From Pseudomonadota bacterium (GTDB taxonomy: Bacteria; Pseudomonadota; Gammaproteobacteria; Burkholderiales; Burkholderiaceae_C): 64,000 nucleotides of DNA. The translations under genes were made by a program, and so were the position numbers. Location of the stretch: assembly GCA_020161145.1 (NCBI GenBank), contig JAIUPQ010000002.1, forward strand, positions 124,001 to 188,000, in the 5' to 3' direction. How positions within the stretch are numbered: the stretch's first letter is position 1; each line of letters starts with the position of its first letter. A model generated the notes under the pieces. That model searched no databases. It was not told the origin of the DNA and saw only the letters and a list, made by a program, of their open reading frames with translations. Shown here piece after piece: positions 44,348 to 54,439 of the stretch.

Positions 44348-45234
44348 ACACGCTCAAGATGCTCGCGCTGCGCGAATGGATGCAACAAGGCCGCGCCTGG
44401 CTGCTGCTGGCGGGCGTGCCACTGGCGCTGCTGGTGGTGACGGCCTTGTTTGGTCGCCTGGAGACCGGCGACGTGAGTCGCGATGAGATCACGCCGGCCC
44501 TCCTCTTCTACGTCAGCGGAGCGGTTGGCGTCGTCGGCATGTGCGCGCTCGCCTTGCTGGTGGCGGCCTTGCAGTCGCCGGGCCTGGCGCGGCGCGACGT
44601 GCAGGACCGCTCCATCGAGTTCTGGCTCTCGCTGCCCGTCGACCACTGGCGCGCCGTGCTCGTGCCCATGGTCATGCTGCTGGTGGGCATGCCGCTGCTG
44701 GTGATGGCCGTTGCCTTGCTGGCGGCGCCGGTGCTGGGTGGGCTGGTTACGCTGCGGCTGTCGGGCGCCAGCGGCCTGGGCCAGCTGGACTGGCTGGGCT
44801 ACGCGTCGGCCTGGGCCGCGCTGGGCTTGCGCATGGCAATGGGCATCGCCGTGGGTGCGCTGTGGCTGGCGCCGCTGGCGGCGCTGGCCATGGCCGTGTC
44901 GGCCTGGTTCAAGCGCTGGGGCACGGTGGTGTTTGTTGGCGTGGTGTTCATCGGGGCCGAGGTGCTGTCCAAGGTCTACGACCTCCATTGGCCGCAGCAG
45001 GCCCTGTTCGACACGTTGCGCCGGGCCGTGGAGGGCTACACCTTGATCGGCGGGGCCAACACGCTGCCGGCGGTGGAGCAGTTGGGCACCACCGGCTTTG
45101 GGCCCGTGGCCCAGGCCCTGCTGGCCGACGTGCCGGTGCTGCTGGGCGGCCTGGTCTCGGTGCCCTTCGCGCTGGGGCTGGGGGTGGCGGCGCTGGGGGT
45201 GTGGGCCCAGGTGCTGCGGCGCCAGCGCGGCTGA
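44344..45234 (+). CDS. ABC transporter permease protein
   Basis: This 296-residue membrane subunit has six predicted helices, including WLLLAGVPLALLVVTALFG near the start, VGVVGMCALALLVAAL, VPMVMLLVGMPLLVMAVALL and VPFALGLGVAALGVWAQVL at the end. A short periplasmic or cytoplasmic loop lies between about residues 208 and 250. It is the last gene of the GntR-ABC operon; a strong hairpin follows its stop. Confidence 0.85.
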   Translation: MNTLKMLALREWMQQGRAWLLLAGVPLALLVVTALFGRLETGDVSRDEITPALLFYVSGAVGVVGMCALALLVAALQSPGLARRDVQDRSIEFWLSLPVDHWRAVLVPMVMLLVGMPLLVMAVALLAAPVLGGLVTLRLSGASGLGQLDWLGYASAWAALGLRMAMGIAVGALWLAPLAALAMAVSAWFKRWGTVVFVGVVFIGAEVLSKVYDLHWPQQALFDTLRRAVEGYTLIGGANTLPAVEQLGTTGFGPVAQALLADVPVLLGGLVSVPFALGLGVAALGVWAQVLRRQRG

Positions 45235-45259
45235 AGCAACAGCTGACAACCAGAGCGGT

Positions 45260-45294
45260 GCCGCGCCCGCCTTGAACCACATCAAGGGCGCGGC
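45260..45294 (+). promoter_or_regulatory. Hairpin containing an FNR-like box upstream of narK1
   Basis: TTGAACCACATCAA at 45272-45285 matches the FNR/Anr consensus TTGAT-N4-ATCAA with one mismatch, 150 nt before the first narK. The same bases sit in a strong hairpin (GCCGCGC / GCGCGGC outside, CCTTGA / TCAAGG inside, CCG bulge) just after the ABC permease stop. So it may be a terminator stem rather than a regulator site; no T-run follows. Both roles are possible. Confidence 0.4.
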
Positions 45295-45434
45295 ATAAAC
45301 CGCCGCCACTCGTTCTTCAGACGGATGCCTGTGCACGCGACATAGGTCATCCGGCAGCCGCACCGGCCGATGGTGCGTTGCAGCGGTTCTTTTTAACGTG
45401 CGGCCTGTCGTTACAGACTTGTGCAGCACGTTCC

Positions 45435-46682
45435 ATGTCTTCCCAAAAATCCAAAGCCATCTCGGTGCTCATCGTCAGCACCCTGGCCTTCACCGTGTGC
45501 TTCATGGTGTGGATGATGTTCGGCGTCATCGGCATCCCACTTAAGAAGCAGCTGGGCCTTTCGGCCACTGAATTCGGCCTGCTGACGGCCACCCCCGTGC
45601 TCACCGGCTCGCTGATCCGCGTGCCGCTGGGCATCTGGACCGACCGCTACGGCGGTCGCATCGTGATGGCGCTGCTGATGGCCGCCACCATCCCGGCCAT
45701 CTGGCTGATGTCGTATGCCACCGAGTACTGGCAGTTCCTGGTCATCGGCCTGTTCGTCGGCCTGGCGGGCGGCTCGTTCTCGGTGGGCACGCCATATGTG
45801 GCGCGCTGGTTTCCGCGCCAGCAGCAGGGCTTCGCCATGGGCGTCTTCGGCGCTGGCAACTCGGGTGCGGCCGTCAACAAATTCATCGCGCCGGGGCTGG
45901 TCGTGGCCTTTGGCTGGGCCATGGTGCCCCAGGTTTACGCGGCGGTGATGCTGGGCACGCTGGTGCTGTTCTGGCTGTTCAGCCACAGCGACCCCAAGCA
46001 CCTGGTGCCGTCCAACGTCACCTTTGGTGACCAGCTCAAGATGCTCAAGGATCCGCGCGTGCTCAAGTACTGCCAGTACTACAGCATCGTGTTCGGCGGC
46101 TACGTGGCGCTGTCGCTGTGGATGGTGCAGTACTACGTGGGCGAGTACGGGCTGGACATCCGCACGGCGGCCTTGTTGGCGGCCTGCTTCTCGCTGCCCG
46201 GCGGCGTGCTGCGCGCGGTGGGCGGCTGGCTGTCGGACAAGTACGGCGCGCACAGCGTCACCTGGTGGGTGATGTGGGCGAGCTGGATTTGCCTCTTCCT
46301 GCTGAGCTACCCGCAGACCACGTTCACCATCCTGACGGTGGACGGCGATCGCACCTTCCACATCGGTCTGGACGTCGTGACCTTCACGGGGCTGATGTTC
46401 GTGCTGGGCATGGCCTGGGCGTTCGGCAAGGCCAGCGTCTTCAAGTACATCGCCGACGAATACCCCGACCGCATCGGCACGGTCAGCGGCATCGTGGGCC
46501 TGGCCGGCGGCATGGGGGGCTTTGTGCTGCCCATCCTGTTCGGCGTGTTGATGGACTGGACGGGCGTGCGCTCCAGCGCCTTCATGCTGCTGTACGGCGT
46601 GGTCTGGGTCTCGCTGATCTGGATGTACTGGACGGAGGTGCGCCGCACCGACGTGATGGCCGCCACCAGCCCGGCGCATTGA
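45435..46682 (+). CDS. narK: Nitrate/nitrite MFS transporter (NarK1 type)
   Basis: This 415-residue transporter with 12 predicted helices is of the nitrate-nitrite porter family. The conserved signature VGLAGGSFSVGTPYVARWFP and the arginines in TGSLIRVPLGIWTDRYGGR are present, as is GLAGGMGGFVLPILFG in the C-half. The type is closer to the proton-coupled nitrate importer NarK1. I chose the ATG at MSSQKSKAIS over an in-frame codon upstream. It opens the nar operon, followed by narK2 after 43 nt. Confidence 0.92.
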   Translation: MSSQKSKAISVLIVSTLAFTVCFMVWMMFGVIGIPLKKQLGLSATEFGLLTATPVLTGSLIRVPLGIWTDRYGGRIVMALLMAATIPAIWLMSYATEYWQFLVIGLFVGLAGGSFSVGTPYVARWFPRQQQGFAMGVFGAGNSGAAVNKFIAPGLVVAFGWAMVPQVYAAVMLGTLVLFWLFSHSDPKHLVPSNVTFGDQLKMLKDPRVLKYCQYYSIVFGGYVALSLWMVQYYVGEYGLDIRTAALLAACFSLPGGVLRAVGGWLSDKYGAHSVTWWVMWASWICLFLLSYPQTTFTILTVDGDRTFHIGLDVVTFTGLMFVLGMAWAFGKASVFKYIADEYPDRIGTVSGIVGLAGGMGGFVLPILFGVLMDWTGVRSSAFMLLYGVVWVSLIWMYWTEVRRTDVMAATSPAH

Positions 46683-46725
46683 GCCTGCTCGCCGACCGCT
46701 CTATTTCTCTTCACACCACACACCC

Positions 46726-48378
46726 ATGACTACCTTGAACCGCGCCGCCAGTGGCGCCAGCGCACCGGGCGGCGGCGACGTCGCCGACTGGCGCCCAGAG
46801 GACAACGCCTTCTGGGACGCCACCGGCAAGCGCATCGCCTACCGCAACCTGTGGCTGTCGGTGCCGGCCCTGCTGTGCGGCTTCGCCGTCTGGGGCATGT
46901 GGGGCATCATCACCGTGCAGATGCTGAACCTGGGCTTTCCGTTCTCCCAGGCCGAGCTGTTCACGCTGACCGCCATCGCCGGCATCTCGGGCGCCACCAT
47001 GCGCATCCCGGCGTCGTTCCTGATCCGGCTGGCCGGCGGGCGCAACACCATCACGCTGACCACCGCCATGCTGCTGGCGCCGGCCATCGGCACCGGCGTG
47101 GCGCTGCAACACCCCGAGTGGCCGCTGTGGGTGTTTCAGCTGATGGCGCTGTGGTCGGGCGTGGGCGGCGGCAACTTCGCCAGCTCCATGTCCAACATCA
47201 GCACCTTCTTTCCCAAGCGGCTGCAGGGCACGGCGCTGGGGCTCAATGCCGGCATCGGCAACTTTGGCGTCACCACCATGCAGGTGGTCATTCCACTGGT
47301 GATGACGGTGGGCCTGTTTGGCGCGGTGGGCGGCGAGCCCATGCTGCTGCAAAAAGACAGCGGCTGGATCTTCGGCAAGATCGCCGCCGGCACGCCCACC
47401 TGGATCCAGAACGCCGGCTTTGCCTGGGTGCTGTCGCTGATTCCGCTGGCCATTGCCTGCTGGTGGGGCATGAACAACCTCAAGACGGTCTCGCCCGACA
47501 CCGGCAGCCCGCCCACGGCGTTCGCCAAGATCACTTACCTCTACACCCTGGCCTTCGTGCCGTCCATCGCCATCCTCTACCTGTACCTGCCCAAGCCCAC
47601 CGGGCTGGGGCTGATCAACATGTGGGTGGCGATTCCGCTGGACATCATCTGCGCGCTGATGGTCATGAAGCTGGCCGCGTTCGGCACCATGAAGGACAAC
47701 ATCGCCAAGCAGTTCGCCATCTTCAAGGACAAGCACACCTGGTCGATGACGGCGCTGTACATCGTCACCTTCGGCTCGTTCATCGGCTTTTCGATGGCGC
47801 TGCCGCTGTCCATCGCGGTGATCTTCGGCGTCAGCCACGTGCCCGATGCCAGTGGCGTGATGCAGCACACGCTGAAAAACCCCAACGCCCCCTCGCCGTT
47901 CACCTACGCCTGGCTGGGCCCGTTCGTGGGCGCCGCCGTGCGGCCGCTGGGCGGGTGGATCTCCGACAAATGGGGCGGCTCCATCGTCACCCAGATCATC
48001 TCCGTGGTCATGGTCGGCGCCTCGGTCGCGGTGGGCTACGTGATGATGCAGGCCTACGCCTCGGCCACGCCCGAGACCTACTTCCCCACCTTCCTGGCGC
48101 TGTTCCTGCTGCTGTTCTTTGCCAGCGGCATCGGCAACGGCAGCACCTTCCGCACCATCGGCGTCATCTTCGACCGCCAGCAGGCCGGCCCCGTGCTGGG
48201 CTGGACGTCGGCGGTGGCCGCCTATGGCGCCTTCATCGCGCCGGTGGTCATCGGCAACCAGATCAAGGCCGGCACCCCGCAGCTGGCCATGTACGGCTTC
48301 GCCGTGTTTTATGCCCTGTGCCTGGTACTGAACTGGTGGTTCTACCTGCGCCCGGGCGCTTACGTCAAAAACCCTTGA
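46726..48378 (+). CDS. narK2: Nitrate/nitrite MFS transporter (NarK2 type)
   Basis: This 550-residue MFS porter has 12 to 14 helices and a large insert between helices. Family signatures are GVGGGNFASSMSNISTFFP near 146-164 and RIPASFLIRLAGGR with substrate arginines. The N-terminal 40 residues are soluble. NarK2-type proteins exchange nitrate and nitrite. Denitrifiers often carry a NarK1-NarK2 pair, fused or adjacent; here they are separate genes 43 nt apart. narG follows 10 nt downstream. Confidence 0.92.
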   Translation: MTTLNRAASGASAPGGGDVADWRPEDNAFWDATGKRIAYRNLWLSVPALLCGFAVWGMWGIITVQMLNLGFPFSQAELFTLTAIAGISGATMRIPASFLIRLAGGRNTITLTTAMLLAPAIGTGVALQHPEWPLWVFQLMALWSGVGGGNFASSMSNISTFFPKRLQGTALGLNAGIGNFGVTTMQVVIPLVMTVGLFGAVGGEPMLLQKDSGWIFGKIAAGTPTWIQNAGFAWVLSLIPLAIACWWGMNNLKTVSPDTGSPPTAFAKITYLYTLAFVPSIAILYLYLPKPTGLGLINMWVAIPLDIICALMVMKLAAFGTMKDNIAKQFAIFKDKHTWSMTALYIVTFGSFIGFSMALPLSIAVIFGVSHVPDASGVMQHTLKNPNAPSPFTYAWLGPFVGAAVRPLGGWISDKWGGSIVTQIISVVMVGASVAVGYVMMQAYASATPETYFPTFLALFLLLFFASGIGNGSTFRTIGVIFDRQQAGPVLGWTSAVAAYGAFIAPVVIGNQIKAGTPQLAMYGFAVFYALCLVLNWWFYLRPGAYVKNP

Positions 48379-48388
48379 AGGAGGCCCC

Positions 48389-51300
48389 ATGAGTCACTTC
48401 CTCGATCGCCTCAACCATTTCGCTTCCCCCAAGGAGAGCTACGCCGACGGCCACGGCCGCGTCACCGGCGAAGACCGCACCTGGGAGGACGCCTACCGCA
48501 ACCGCTGGGCGCACGACAAGATCGTGCGCTCCACCCACGGTGTCAACTGCACGGGCTCCTGCTCGTGGAAGATCTACGTCAAGGGCGGCATCGTCACCTG
48601 GGAAACCCAGCAAACCGACTACCCGCGCACGCGCTGGGATCTGCCCAACCACGAGCCGCGCGGCTGCCAGCGCGGCGCCAGCTACAGCTGGTACCTGTAC
48701 AGCGCCAACCGCGTCAAACACCCCATGGTGCGCGCACGCCTGCTCAAGCACTGGCGCGAGGCCCGGCTGCGCCACGGCCCGGTGGAGGCCTGGGCCGCCA
48801 TCCAGGCCGACGACGCCAAGCGGCGCGACTACCAGCAGGTGCGCGGCCTGGGCGGCTTCGTGCGCTCCAGCTGGGAAGAGGTCAACGAGATCGTCGCCGC
48901 GGCCAACGTCTACACCATCAAGCAGTACGGCCCCGACCGCGTGATCGGCTTCTCACCCATCCCGGCCATGAGCATGGTCAGCTATGCCGCCGGCAGCCGC
49001 TACCTCAGCCTGATCGGCGGCGTGTGCATGAGTTTTTACGACTGGTACTGCGACCTGCCGCCCGCCAGCCCGCAGGTCTGGGGCGAGCAGACCGACGTGC
49101 CCGAAAGCGCCGACTGGTACAACAGCAACTACATCATCGCCTGGGGCTCCAACGTGCCGCAGACGCGCACGCCCGACGCCCACTTCTTCACCGAGGTGCG
49201 CTACAAGGGCACCAAGGCCGTGGCGGTGACCCCCGACTACTCCGAGGTGGCCAAGCTGGCCGACCTGTGGCTGCACCCCAAGCAGGGCACCGACGCCGCG
49301 CTGGCCATGGCCTTCGGCCACGTCATCTTCAAGGAGTTCTACTTCGAGCGCCGCGCGCCGTACTTCGACGACTACGCGCGCCGCTACACCGACCTGCCCA
49401 TGCTGGTGCTGCTGGATGAGCAGCGCCTGCCCGACGGCAGCACCGTGCTGGTGCCGGGGCGCTTCGTGCGCGCCAGCGACTTCAACGGCAACCTGGGCCA
49501 GGCCAACAACCCCGACTGGAAGACGGTCGCCTTCGATGTGGACGGCAAGGCCGTGCTGCCGCAGGGCGCCATCGGTTTCCGCTGGGGCCAGGACACCGAG
49601 CAAGGCCGCGACGACGCCGGCAAGTGGAACCTGGAGGCCAAGGAGGCCCGCGGCGGCGCCGAGGTCAAGCTCAAGCTCTCGGTGGTGGAAGACGGCGAGC
49701 AGGCGCACGAGCTGATCGACGTGGCCTTCCCCTATTTCGGCGGCACCGAGAACCCGCACTTCAAGGCCAACCCGCAGGCCGGCGGCGATGTGCGCCGCCT
49801 GCGCGTGCCGGCCGTGCGTCTGCGCCTGGGCAAGGAGGGCGAGGAGCGCCACGCCTTCGTGGCCACCGTGTTCGACCTGCAGGCCGCGCAATACGGCATC
49901 GACCGCGGCTTCGGCAGCGGCGCCAAGAGCTACGACGACAACGCCCCCTACACCCCCGCCTGGCAGGAGGCCATCACCGGCGTGCCGCGCCAACAGGCCA
50001 TCACCGTGGCGCGCGAGTTCGCGGCCACGGCCGAGAAGACCGAGGGGCGGTCCATGGTCATCATCGGCGCGGCCATGAACCACTGGTACCACTGCGACAT
50101 GAACTACCGCGGCATCATCAACATGTTGATGCTGTGTGGCTGCATCGGCAAAAGCGGGGGTGGCTGGGCGCACTACGTGGGCCAGGAAAAGCTGCGTCCG
50201 CAGACCGGCTGGACGGCGCTGGCCTTTGCGCTGGACTGGCTGCGCCCGCCGCGCCAGCAGAACTCCACCAGCTTCTTCTATGCCCACACCGACCAGTGGC
50301 GCTACGAGAAGCTGGGCATGGACGAGGTGCTCTCGCCGCTGGCCGATCCGGCCGCCTGGAGCGGCAGCGCCATCGACTACAACGTGCGCGCCGAGCGCAT
50401 GGGCTGGCTGCCCAGCGCGCCCCAGCTGGGCACCAACCCCTTGGGCGTGGCGCGCGCCGCCGAGGCTGCGGGCATGGAGCCCAAGGACTACGTGGTCAAG
50501 GGCTTGAAGGACGGCACGCTGGACTTCGCCTGCCACGACCCCGACGCGCCGCAGAACTGGCCGCGCAACATGTTCGTCTGGCGCTCCAACCTGCTGGGTT
50601 CCAGCGGCAAGGGGCACGAGTACTTCCTCAAGCACCTGCTGGGCACCAGCAACGGCGTGCAGGGCAAAGACCTGGGGCCGGATGACGCCAAGCCGGCCGA
50701 GGTGGTCTGGCACGACAAGGCCCCCGAGGGCAAGCTCGACCTGCTGGTGACGCTGGACTTCCGCATGAGCACCACGTGTCTGTACAGCGATATCGTGCTG
50801 CCCACCGCCACCTGGTACGAGAAGAACGACCTCAACACCAGCGACATGCACCCCTTCATCCACCCGCTGTCCGCGGCGGTGGATCCGGCCTGGCAAAGCC
50901 GCAGCGACTGGGAGATTTACAAAGGCTTCGCCAAGGCGTTCAGCGAGATCTGCGTCGGCCACCTGGGCGTCGAAAAAGAAGTGGTGCTGACCCCGCTGAT
51001 GCACGACACCCCGGGCGAGATGGGCCAGCCGCTGGAGGTGCGCGACTGGAAGCGCGGCGAGTGCGAACTCATCCCCGGCAAGACCGCGCCGCAGATTGCC
51101 GTCGTCGAGCGCGATTACCCCAACGTCTACAAGCGCTTCACCGCCCTGGGCCCCTTGATGAACAAGCTGGGCAACGGCGGCAAAGGCATAGGCTGGAACA
51201 CCCAGATCGAGGTCACCCAGCTGGGCGAGCTCAACGGCCTGGTGCGCGACGAAGGGCCCACCAAAGGCATGCCCCGCATCGAGACCGACATCGACGCCTG

Positions 51301-52204
51301 CGAGGTGGTGCTGCAACTGGCGCCCGAGACCAACGGCCACGTGGCCGTCAAGGCCTGGGAGGCCCTGAGCAAACAGACCGGCCGCGAGCACGCCCACCTG
51401 GCGCTGTACCGCGAGGACGAGAAGATCCGCTACCGCGACATCCAGGCCCAGCCGCGCAAGATCATCTCTTCGCCCACCTGGAGCGGCATCGAGAGCGAGA
51501 CCGTCTCGTACAACGCCGGCTACACCAACGTGCACGAGCTCATCCCCTGGCGCACGCTGACCGGCCGCCAGCAGTTCTACCAGGACCACGCCTGGATGCG
51601 CGCCTTCGGCGAAGGCCTGAGCACCTACCGCCCGCCGGTGGATCTGAAGGCCACGGCGCTGATGCACAACCAGCGCAGCAACGGCAACCCCGAGATCCTG
51701 CTGAACTTCATCACGCCGCACCAGAAGTGGGGCATCCACTCCACCTACACCGACAACGTGTTGATGCTGACGCTCTCGCGCGGCGGCCCCATCATCTGGC
51801 TCAGCGAGGACGACGCCAGCAGCGCCGGCATCGTGGACAACGACTGGGTGGAGCTGTTCAACGCCAACGGTGCCATCGCCGCCCGCGCGGTGGTCAGCCA
51901 GCGCGTCAAGAACGGCATGGTCATGATGTACCACGCCCAGGAAAAAATCATCAACACCCCCGGGGCCGAGATCACCGGCGTGCGCGGCGGCATCCACAAC
52001 TCGGTGACCCGCATCGTGCTCAAGCCCACGCACATGATCGGTGGCTATGCCCAGCTGGCCTACGGCTTCAACTACTACGGCACCATCGGCACCAACCGCG
52101 ACGAGTTCGTGGTGGTGCGCAAGATGAACAAGATCGACTGGCTGGACACGCCGGTCGGCCAGGAGAAAGTGGCCCTGGTGCAAGCGCAAGGAGAGAACGC
52201 ATGA
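48389..52204 (+). CDS. narG: Respiratory nitrate reductase alpha subunit NarG
   Basis: NarG is the molybdenum catalytic subunit that reduces nitrate to nitrite at the cytoplasmic face. The 1271-residue length is typical. The N-terminal FS0 cluster ligands are H50, C54, C58 and C93 (THGVNCTGSCSW, then RGCQRG). YDWYCDLPPASPQVWGEQTD contains the Mo-ligand aspartate near residue 223. A GGAGG ribosome binding site precedes the ATG. Its stop overlaps narH (ATGA). No frameshift or missing ligand is seen. Confidence 0.98.
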   Translation: MSHFLDRLNHFASPKESYADGHGRVTGEDRTWEDAYRNRWAHDKIVRSTHGVNCTGSCSWKIYVKGGIVTWETQQTDYPRTRWDLPNHEPRGCQRGASYSWYLYSANRVKHPMVRARLLKHWREARLRHGPVEAWAAIQADDAKRRDYQQVRGLGGFVRSSWEEVNEIVAAANVYTIKQYGPDRVIGFSPIPAMSMVSYAAGSRYLSLIGGVCMSFYDWYCDLPPASPQVWGEQTDVPESADWYNSNYIIAWGSNVPQTRTPDAHFFTEVRYKGTKAVAVTPDYSEVAKLADLWLHPKQGTDAALAMAFGHVIFKEFYFERRAPYFDDYARRYTDLPMLVLLDEQRLPDGSTVLVPGRFVRASDFNGNLGQANNPDWKTVAFDVDGKAVLPQGAIGFRWGQDTEQGRDDAGKWNLEAKEARGGAEVKLKLSVVEDGEQAHELIDVAFPYFGGTENPHFKANPQAGGDVRRLRVPAVRLRLGKEGEERHAFVATVFDLQAAQYGIDRGFGSGAKSYDDNAPYTPAWQEAITGVPRQQAITVAREFAATAEKTEGRSMVIIGAAMNHWYHCDMNYRGIINMLMLCGCIGKSGGGWAHYVGQEKLRPQTGWTALAFALDWLRPPRQQNSTSFFYAHTDQWRYEKLGMDEVLSPLADPAAWSGSAIDYNVRAERMGWLPSAPQLGTNPLGVARAAEAAGMEPKDYVVKGLKDGTLDFACHDPDAPQNWPRNMFVWRSNLLGSSGKGHEYFLKHLLGTSNGVQGKDLGPDDAKPAEVVWHDKAPEGKLDLLVTLDFRMSTTCLYSDIVLPTATWYEKNDLNTSDMHPFIHPLSAAVDPAWQSRSDWEIYKGFAKAFSEICVGHLGVEKEVVLTPLMHDTPGEMGQPLEVRDWKRGECELIPGKTAPQIAVVERDYPNVYKRFTALGPLMNKLGNGGKGIGWNTQIEVTQLGELNGLVRDEGPTKGMPRIETDIDACEVVLQLAPETNGHVAVKAWEALSKQTGREHAHLALYREDEKIRYRDIQAQPRKIISSPTWSGIESETVSYNAGYTNVHELIPWRTLTGRQQFYQDHAWMRAFGEGLSTYRPPVDLKATALMHNQRSNGNPEILLNFITPHQKWGIHSTYTDNVLMLTLSRGGPIIWLSEDDASSAGIVDNDWVELFNANGAIAARAVVSQRVKNGMVMMYHAQEKIINTPGAEITGVRGGIHNSVTRIVLKPTHMIGGYAQLAYGFNYYGTIGTNRDEFVVVRKMNKIDWLDTPVGQEKVALVQAQGENA

Positions 52205-53733
52205 AAGTCCGCGCCCAAATCGGCATGGTGCTGAACCTGGACAAGTGCATCGGCTGCCACACCTGTTCGGTCACCTGCAAAAACGTCTGGACCAGCCGGC
52301 CCGGCGTCGAGTACGCCTGGTTCAACAACGTCGAGACCAAACCCGGCATCGGCTACCCCAAGGAGTGGGAGAACCAGAGCAAGTGGAAGGGCGGCTGGAT
52401 GCGCCGCGCCGACGGCTCCATCGTGCCGCGCCAGGGGGCCAAGTGGCAGATCCTGATGAAGATCTTCGCCAACCCCAACCTGCCCGAGATCGACGACTAC
52501 TACGAGCCCTTCACCTTCGACTACGACCACCTGCAAAGTGCGCCCGAGATGAAGGCCAGCCCCACGGCCCGGCCGCGCAGCCTCATCACCGGCCAGCAGA
52601 TGGACAAAATCGTCTGGGGCCCGAACTGGGAGGAAATCCTCGGCGGCGAGTTCGCCAAGCGCAGCAAGGACGCCAACTTCGAGGGCTTCGAGGCCGCGCA
52701 AAAAGCCATGGTGGGGGAGTTTGAAAACACCTTCATGATGTACCTGCCGCGGCTGTGCGAGCACTGCCTGAACCCCGCCTGCGTGGCGTCCTGCCCCTCG
52801 GGCAGCATCTACAAGCGTGAGGAAGACGGCATCGTCCTCATCGACCAGGACAAATGCCGGGGCTGGCGCATGTGCGTCTCGGGCTGCCCCTACAAGAAGA
52901 TCTACTACAACTGGAAGAGCGGCAAGGCCGAGAAGTGCATCTTCTGCTACCCGCGCATCGAGTCGGGCCAGCCCACCGTCTGCTCCGAAACCTGCGTGGG
53001 CCGCATCCGCTACCTGGGCGTGCTGCTGTACGACGCGGACCGCATCGAGGCCGCCGCCAGCGTGGAGCACGACCGTGACCTCTACCAGGCCCAGCTCGAC
53101 GTCTTCCTCGACCCGAACGACCCCATCGTCATCGAGCAGGCGCGCAAGGACGGCGTGCCCGACGCCTGGATGGCCGCCGCGCGCAAGAGCCCCGTCTACA
53201 AGATGGCCATCGACTGGAAGGTGGCGCTGCCGCTGCACCCCGAGTACCGCACGCTGCCCATGGTCTGGTATGTGCCGCCGCTGTCGCCCATCACCGCCGC
53301 CGCCCAGGCCGGCCACGTGGCCACCCAGGGCGAGCTGCCCGACGTCAGCCAGTTGCGCATCCCCGTGCGCTACCTGGCCAACCTGCTGACCGCCGGCGAC
53401 ACCGCGCCCGTGGTGCGGGCACTGGAGCGCATGCTGGCCATGCGTGCGTACCAGCGCAGCAAACACGTCGATGGCCAGCACAACCAGGCCGTGCTCAACC
53501 AGGTGGGGCTGTCGCAGGCGTTGGTCGAGGACATGTACCAGACCATGGCCATCGCCAACTACGAAGACCGCTTCGTCATCCCCAGCGCCCACCGCGAGTA
53601 CGCCGAGAACGCCTTCAACGTGCGCGGCAGCTGCGGCTTCACCTTCGGCAACGGCTGCTCGGAAGGTAGCAGCGAGACCAGCCTGTTCGGCAGCGACAAG
53701 CGCCGCACCATCCCAATCAAAGCCGAGATCTGA
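52201..53733 (+). CDS. narH: Respiratory nitrate reductase beta subunit NarH
   Basis: This 510-residue iron-sulfur subunit carries electrons from NarI to NarG. Four cysteine clusters are visible: CIGCHTCSVTC near 16-26, CEHCLNPACVASC near 184-196, CRGWRMCVSGC near 217-227 (where tryptophan replaces one cysteine, as in the [3Fe-4S] centre), and CIFCYPRIESGQPTVC near 244. It starts inside the narG stop overlap; narJ follows with 1 nt between. Confidence 0.98.
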   Translation: MKVRAQIGMVLNLDKCIGCHTCSVTCKNVWTSRPGVEYAWFNNVETKPGIGYPKEWENQSKWKGGWMRRADGSIVPRQGAKWQILMKIFANPNLPEIDDYYEPFTFDYDHLQSAPEMKASPTARPRSLITGQQMDKIVWGPNWEEILGGEFAKRSKDANFEGFEAAQKAMVGEFENTFMMYLPRLCEHCLNPACVASCPSGSIYKREEDGIVLIDQDKCRGWRMCVSGCPYKKIYYNWKSGKAEKCIFCYPRIESGQPTVCSETCVGRIRYLGVLLYDADRIEAAASVEHDRDLYQAQLDVFLDPNDPIVIEQARKDGVPDAWMAAARKSPVYKMAIDWKVALPLHPEYRTLPMVWYVPPLSPITAAAQAGHVATQGELPDVSQLRIPVRYLANLLTAGDTAPVVRALERMLAMRAYQRSKHVDGQHNQAVLNQVGLSQALVEDMYQTMAIANYEDRFVIPSAHREYAENAFNVRGSCGFTFGNGCSEGSSETSLFGSDKRRTIPIKAEI

Positions 53734-53734
53734 T

Positions 53735-54439
53735 ATGGGCCTGTTCACCACCCCACCCCGCGCCGCGCCGCACACCTTGCGTGCGCTGGCCTGGCTGCTG
53801 CGCTACCCCGACCACGAGGTGCGTGCCCATCTGCTGCTGCTGCGCGAGGCGCTGCATCAAGAGGCCGCGCTCAGCGCCAGCCGACTGGCCGAGCTGGACG
53901 CCCTCGTGGCCCAGTTGGCCCGTGCCGACGAGCTGGCCGTCGAGGCCGACTTCGTGCAGCTGTTCGACAGCGGCCGGCGCACCGCGCTGCACCTCTTCGA
54001 GCATGTGCACGGCGACTCGCGCGAGCGCGGCCCGGCCATGATCGATCTGGCGCAGACCTACGAGAAAGCCGGCCTCTACCTGGCCGAGGGCGAAATGCCC
54101 GACCACCTGCCGGTGGTGCTGGAGTTCGCCTCCACCCAGCCGGCGCGCGAGGCGGCGGCCTTTCTGGGCGAGATCGCCCACCTGGTCAACGCCATCTTCC
54201 AGGCCTTGCAAGCCAAGGACAGCCGCTACGCCAGCGTCATGGGCGCGCTGCTGGATCTGGCCGGCGTGCCGGCCAGCGCCGTGACCGTGCCCGAAGACGA
54301 ACCGCTGGACGCCACCTGGGCCGAGCCCGAAGCCTTTGGCGGCTGCTCCAGCGCCGGCCAGCAGGCGCCTTCGGCCCAACCCATCCACCTCGTGCGCCGC
54401 GCCAGCGGCGCCCAACCGCAACAGGGAGCCCGCGCATGA
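53735..54439 (+). CDS. narJ: Nitrate reductase assembly chaperone NarJ
   Basis: NarJ helps insert the molybdenum cofactor and iron-sulfur cluster into NarG before membrane attachment. The 234-residue protein has the TorD/NarJ-family pattern LAWLLRYPDHEVRAHLLLL, FVQLFDSGRRTALHLFEHVH and the GDSRERGPAMIDL stretch, with DHLPVVLEFAS after it. The C-terminal 45 residues are low-complexity. Its stop overlaps narI by 4 nt. Confidence 0.95.
   Translation: MGLFTTPPRAAPHTLRALAWLLRYPDHEVRAHLLLLREALHQEAALSASRLAELDALVAQLARADELAVEADFVQLFDSGRRTALHLFEHVHGDSRERGPAMIDLAQTYEKAGLYLAEGEMPDHLPVVLEFASTQPAREAAAFLGEIAHLVNAIFQALQAKDSRYASVMGALLDLAGVPASAVTVPEDEPLDATWAEPEAFGGCSSAGQQAPSAQPIHLVRRASGAQPQQGARA

Noticed and set aside
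48953..52189. A 1078-codon open frame on the minus strand
   Set aside because: It is the mirror of narG; narG has all expected ligands.
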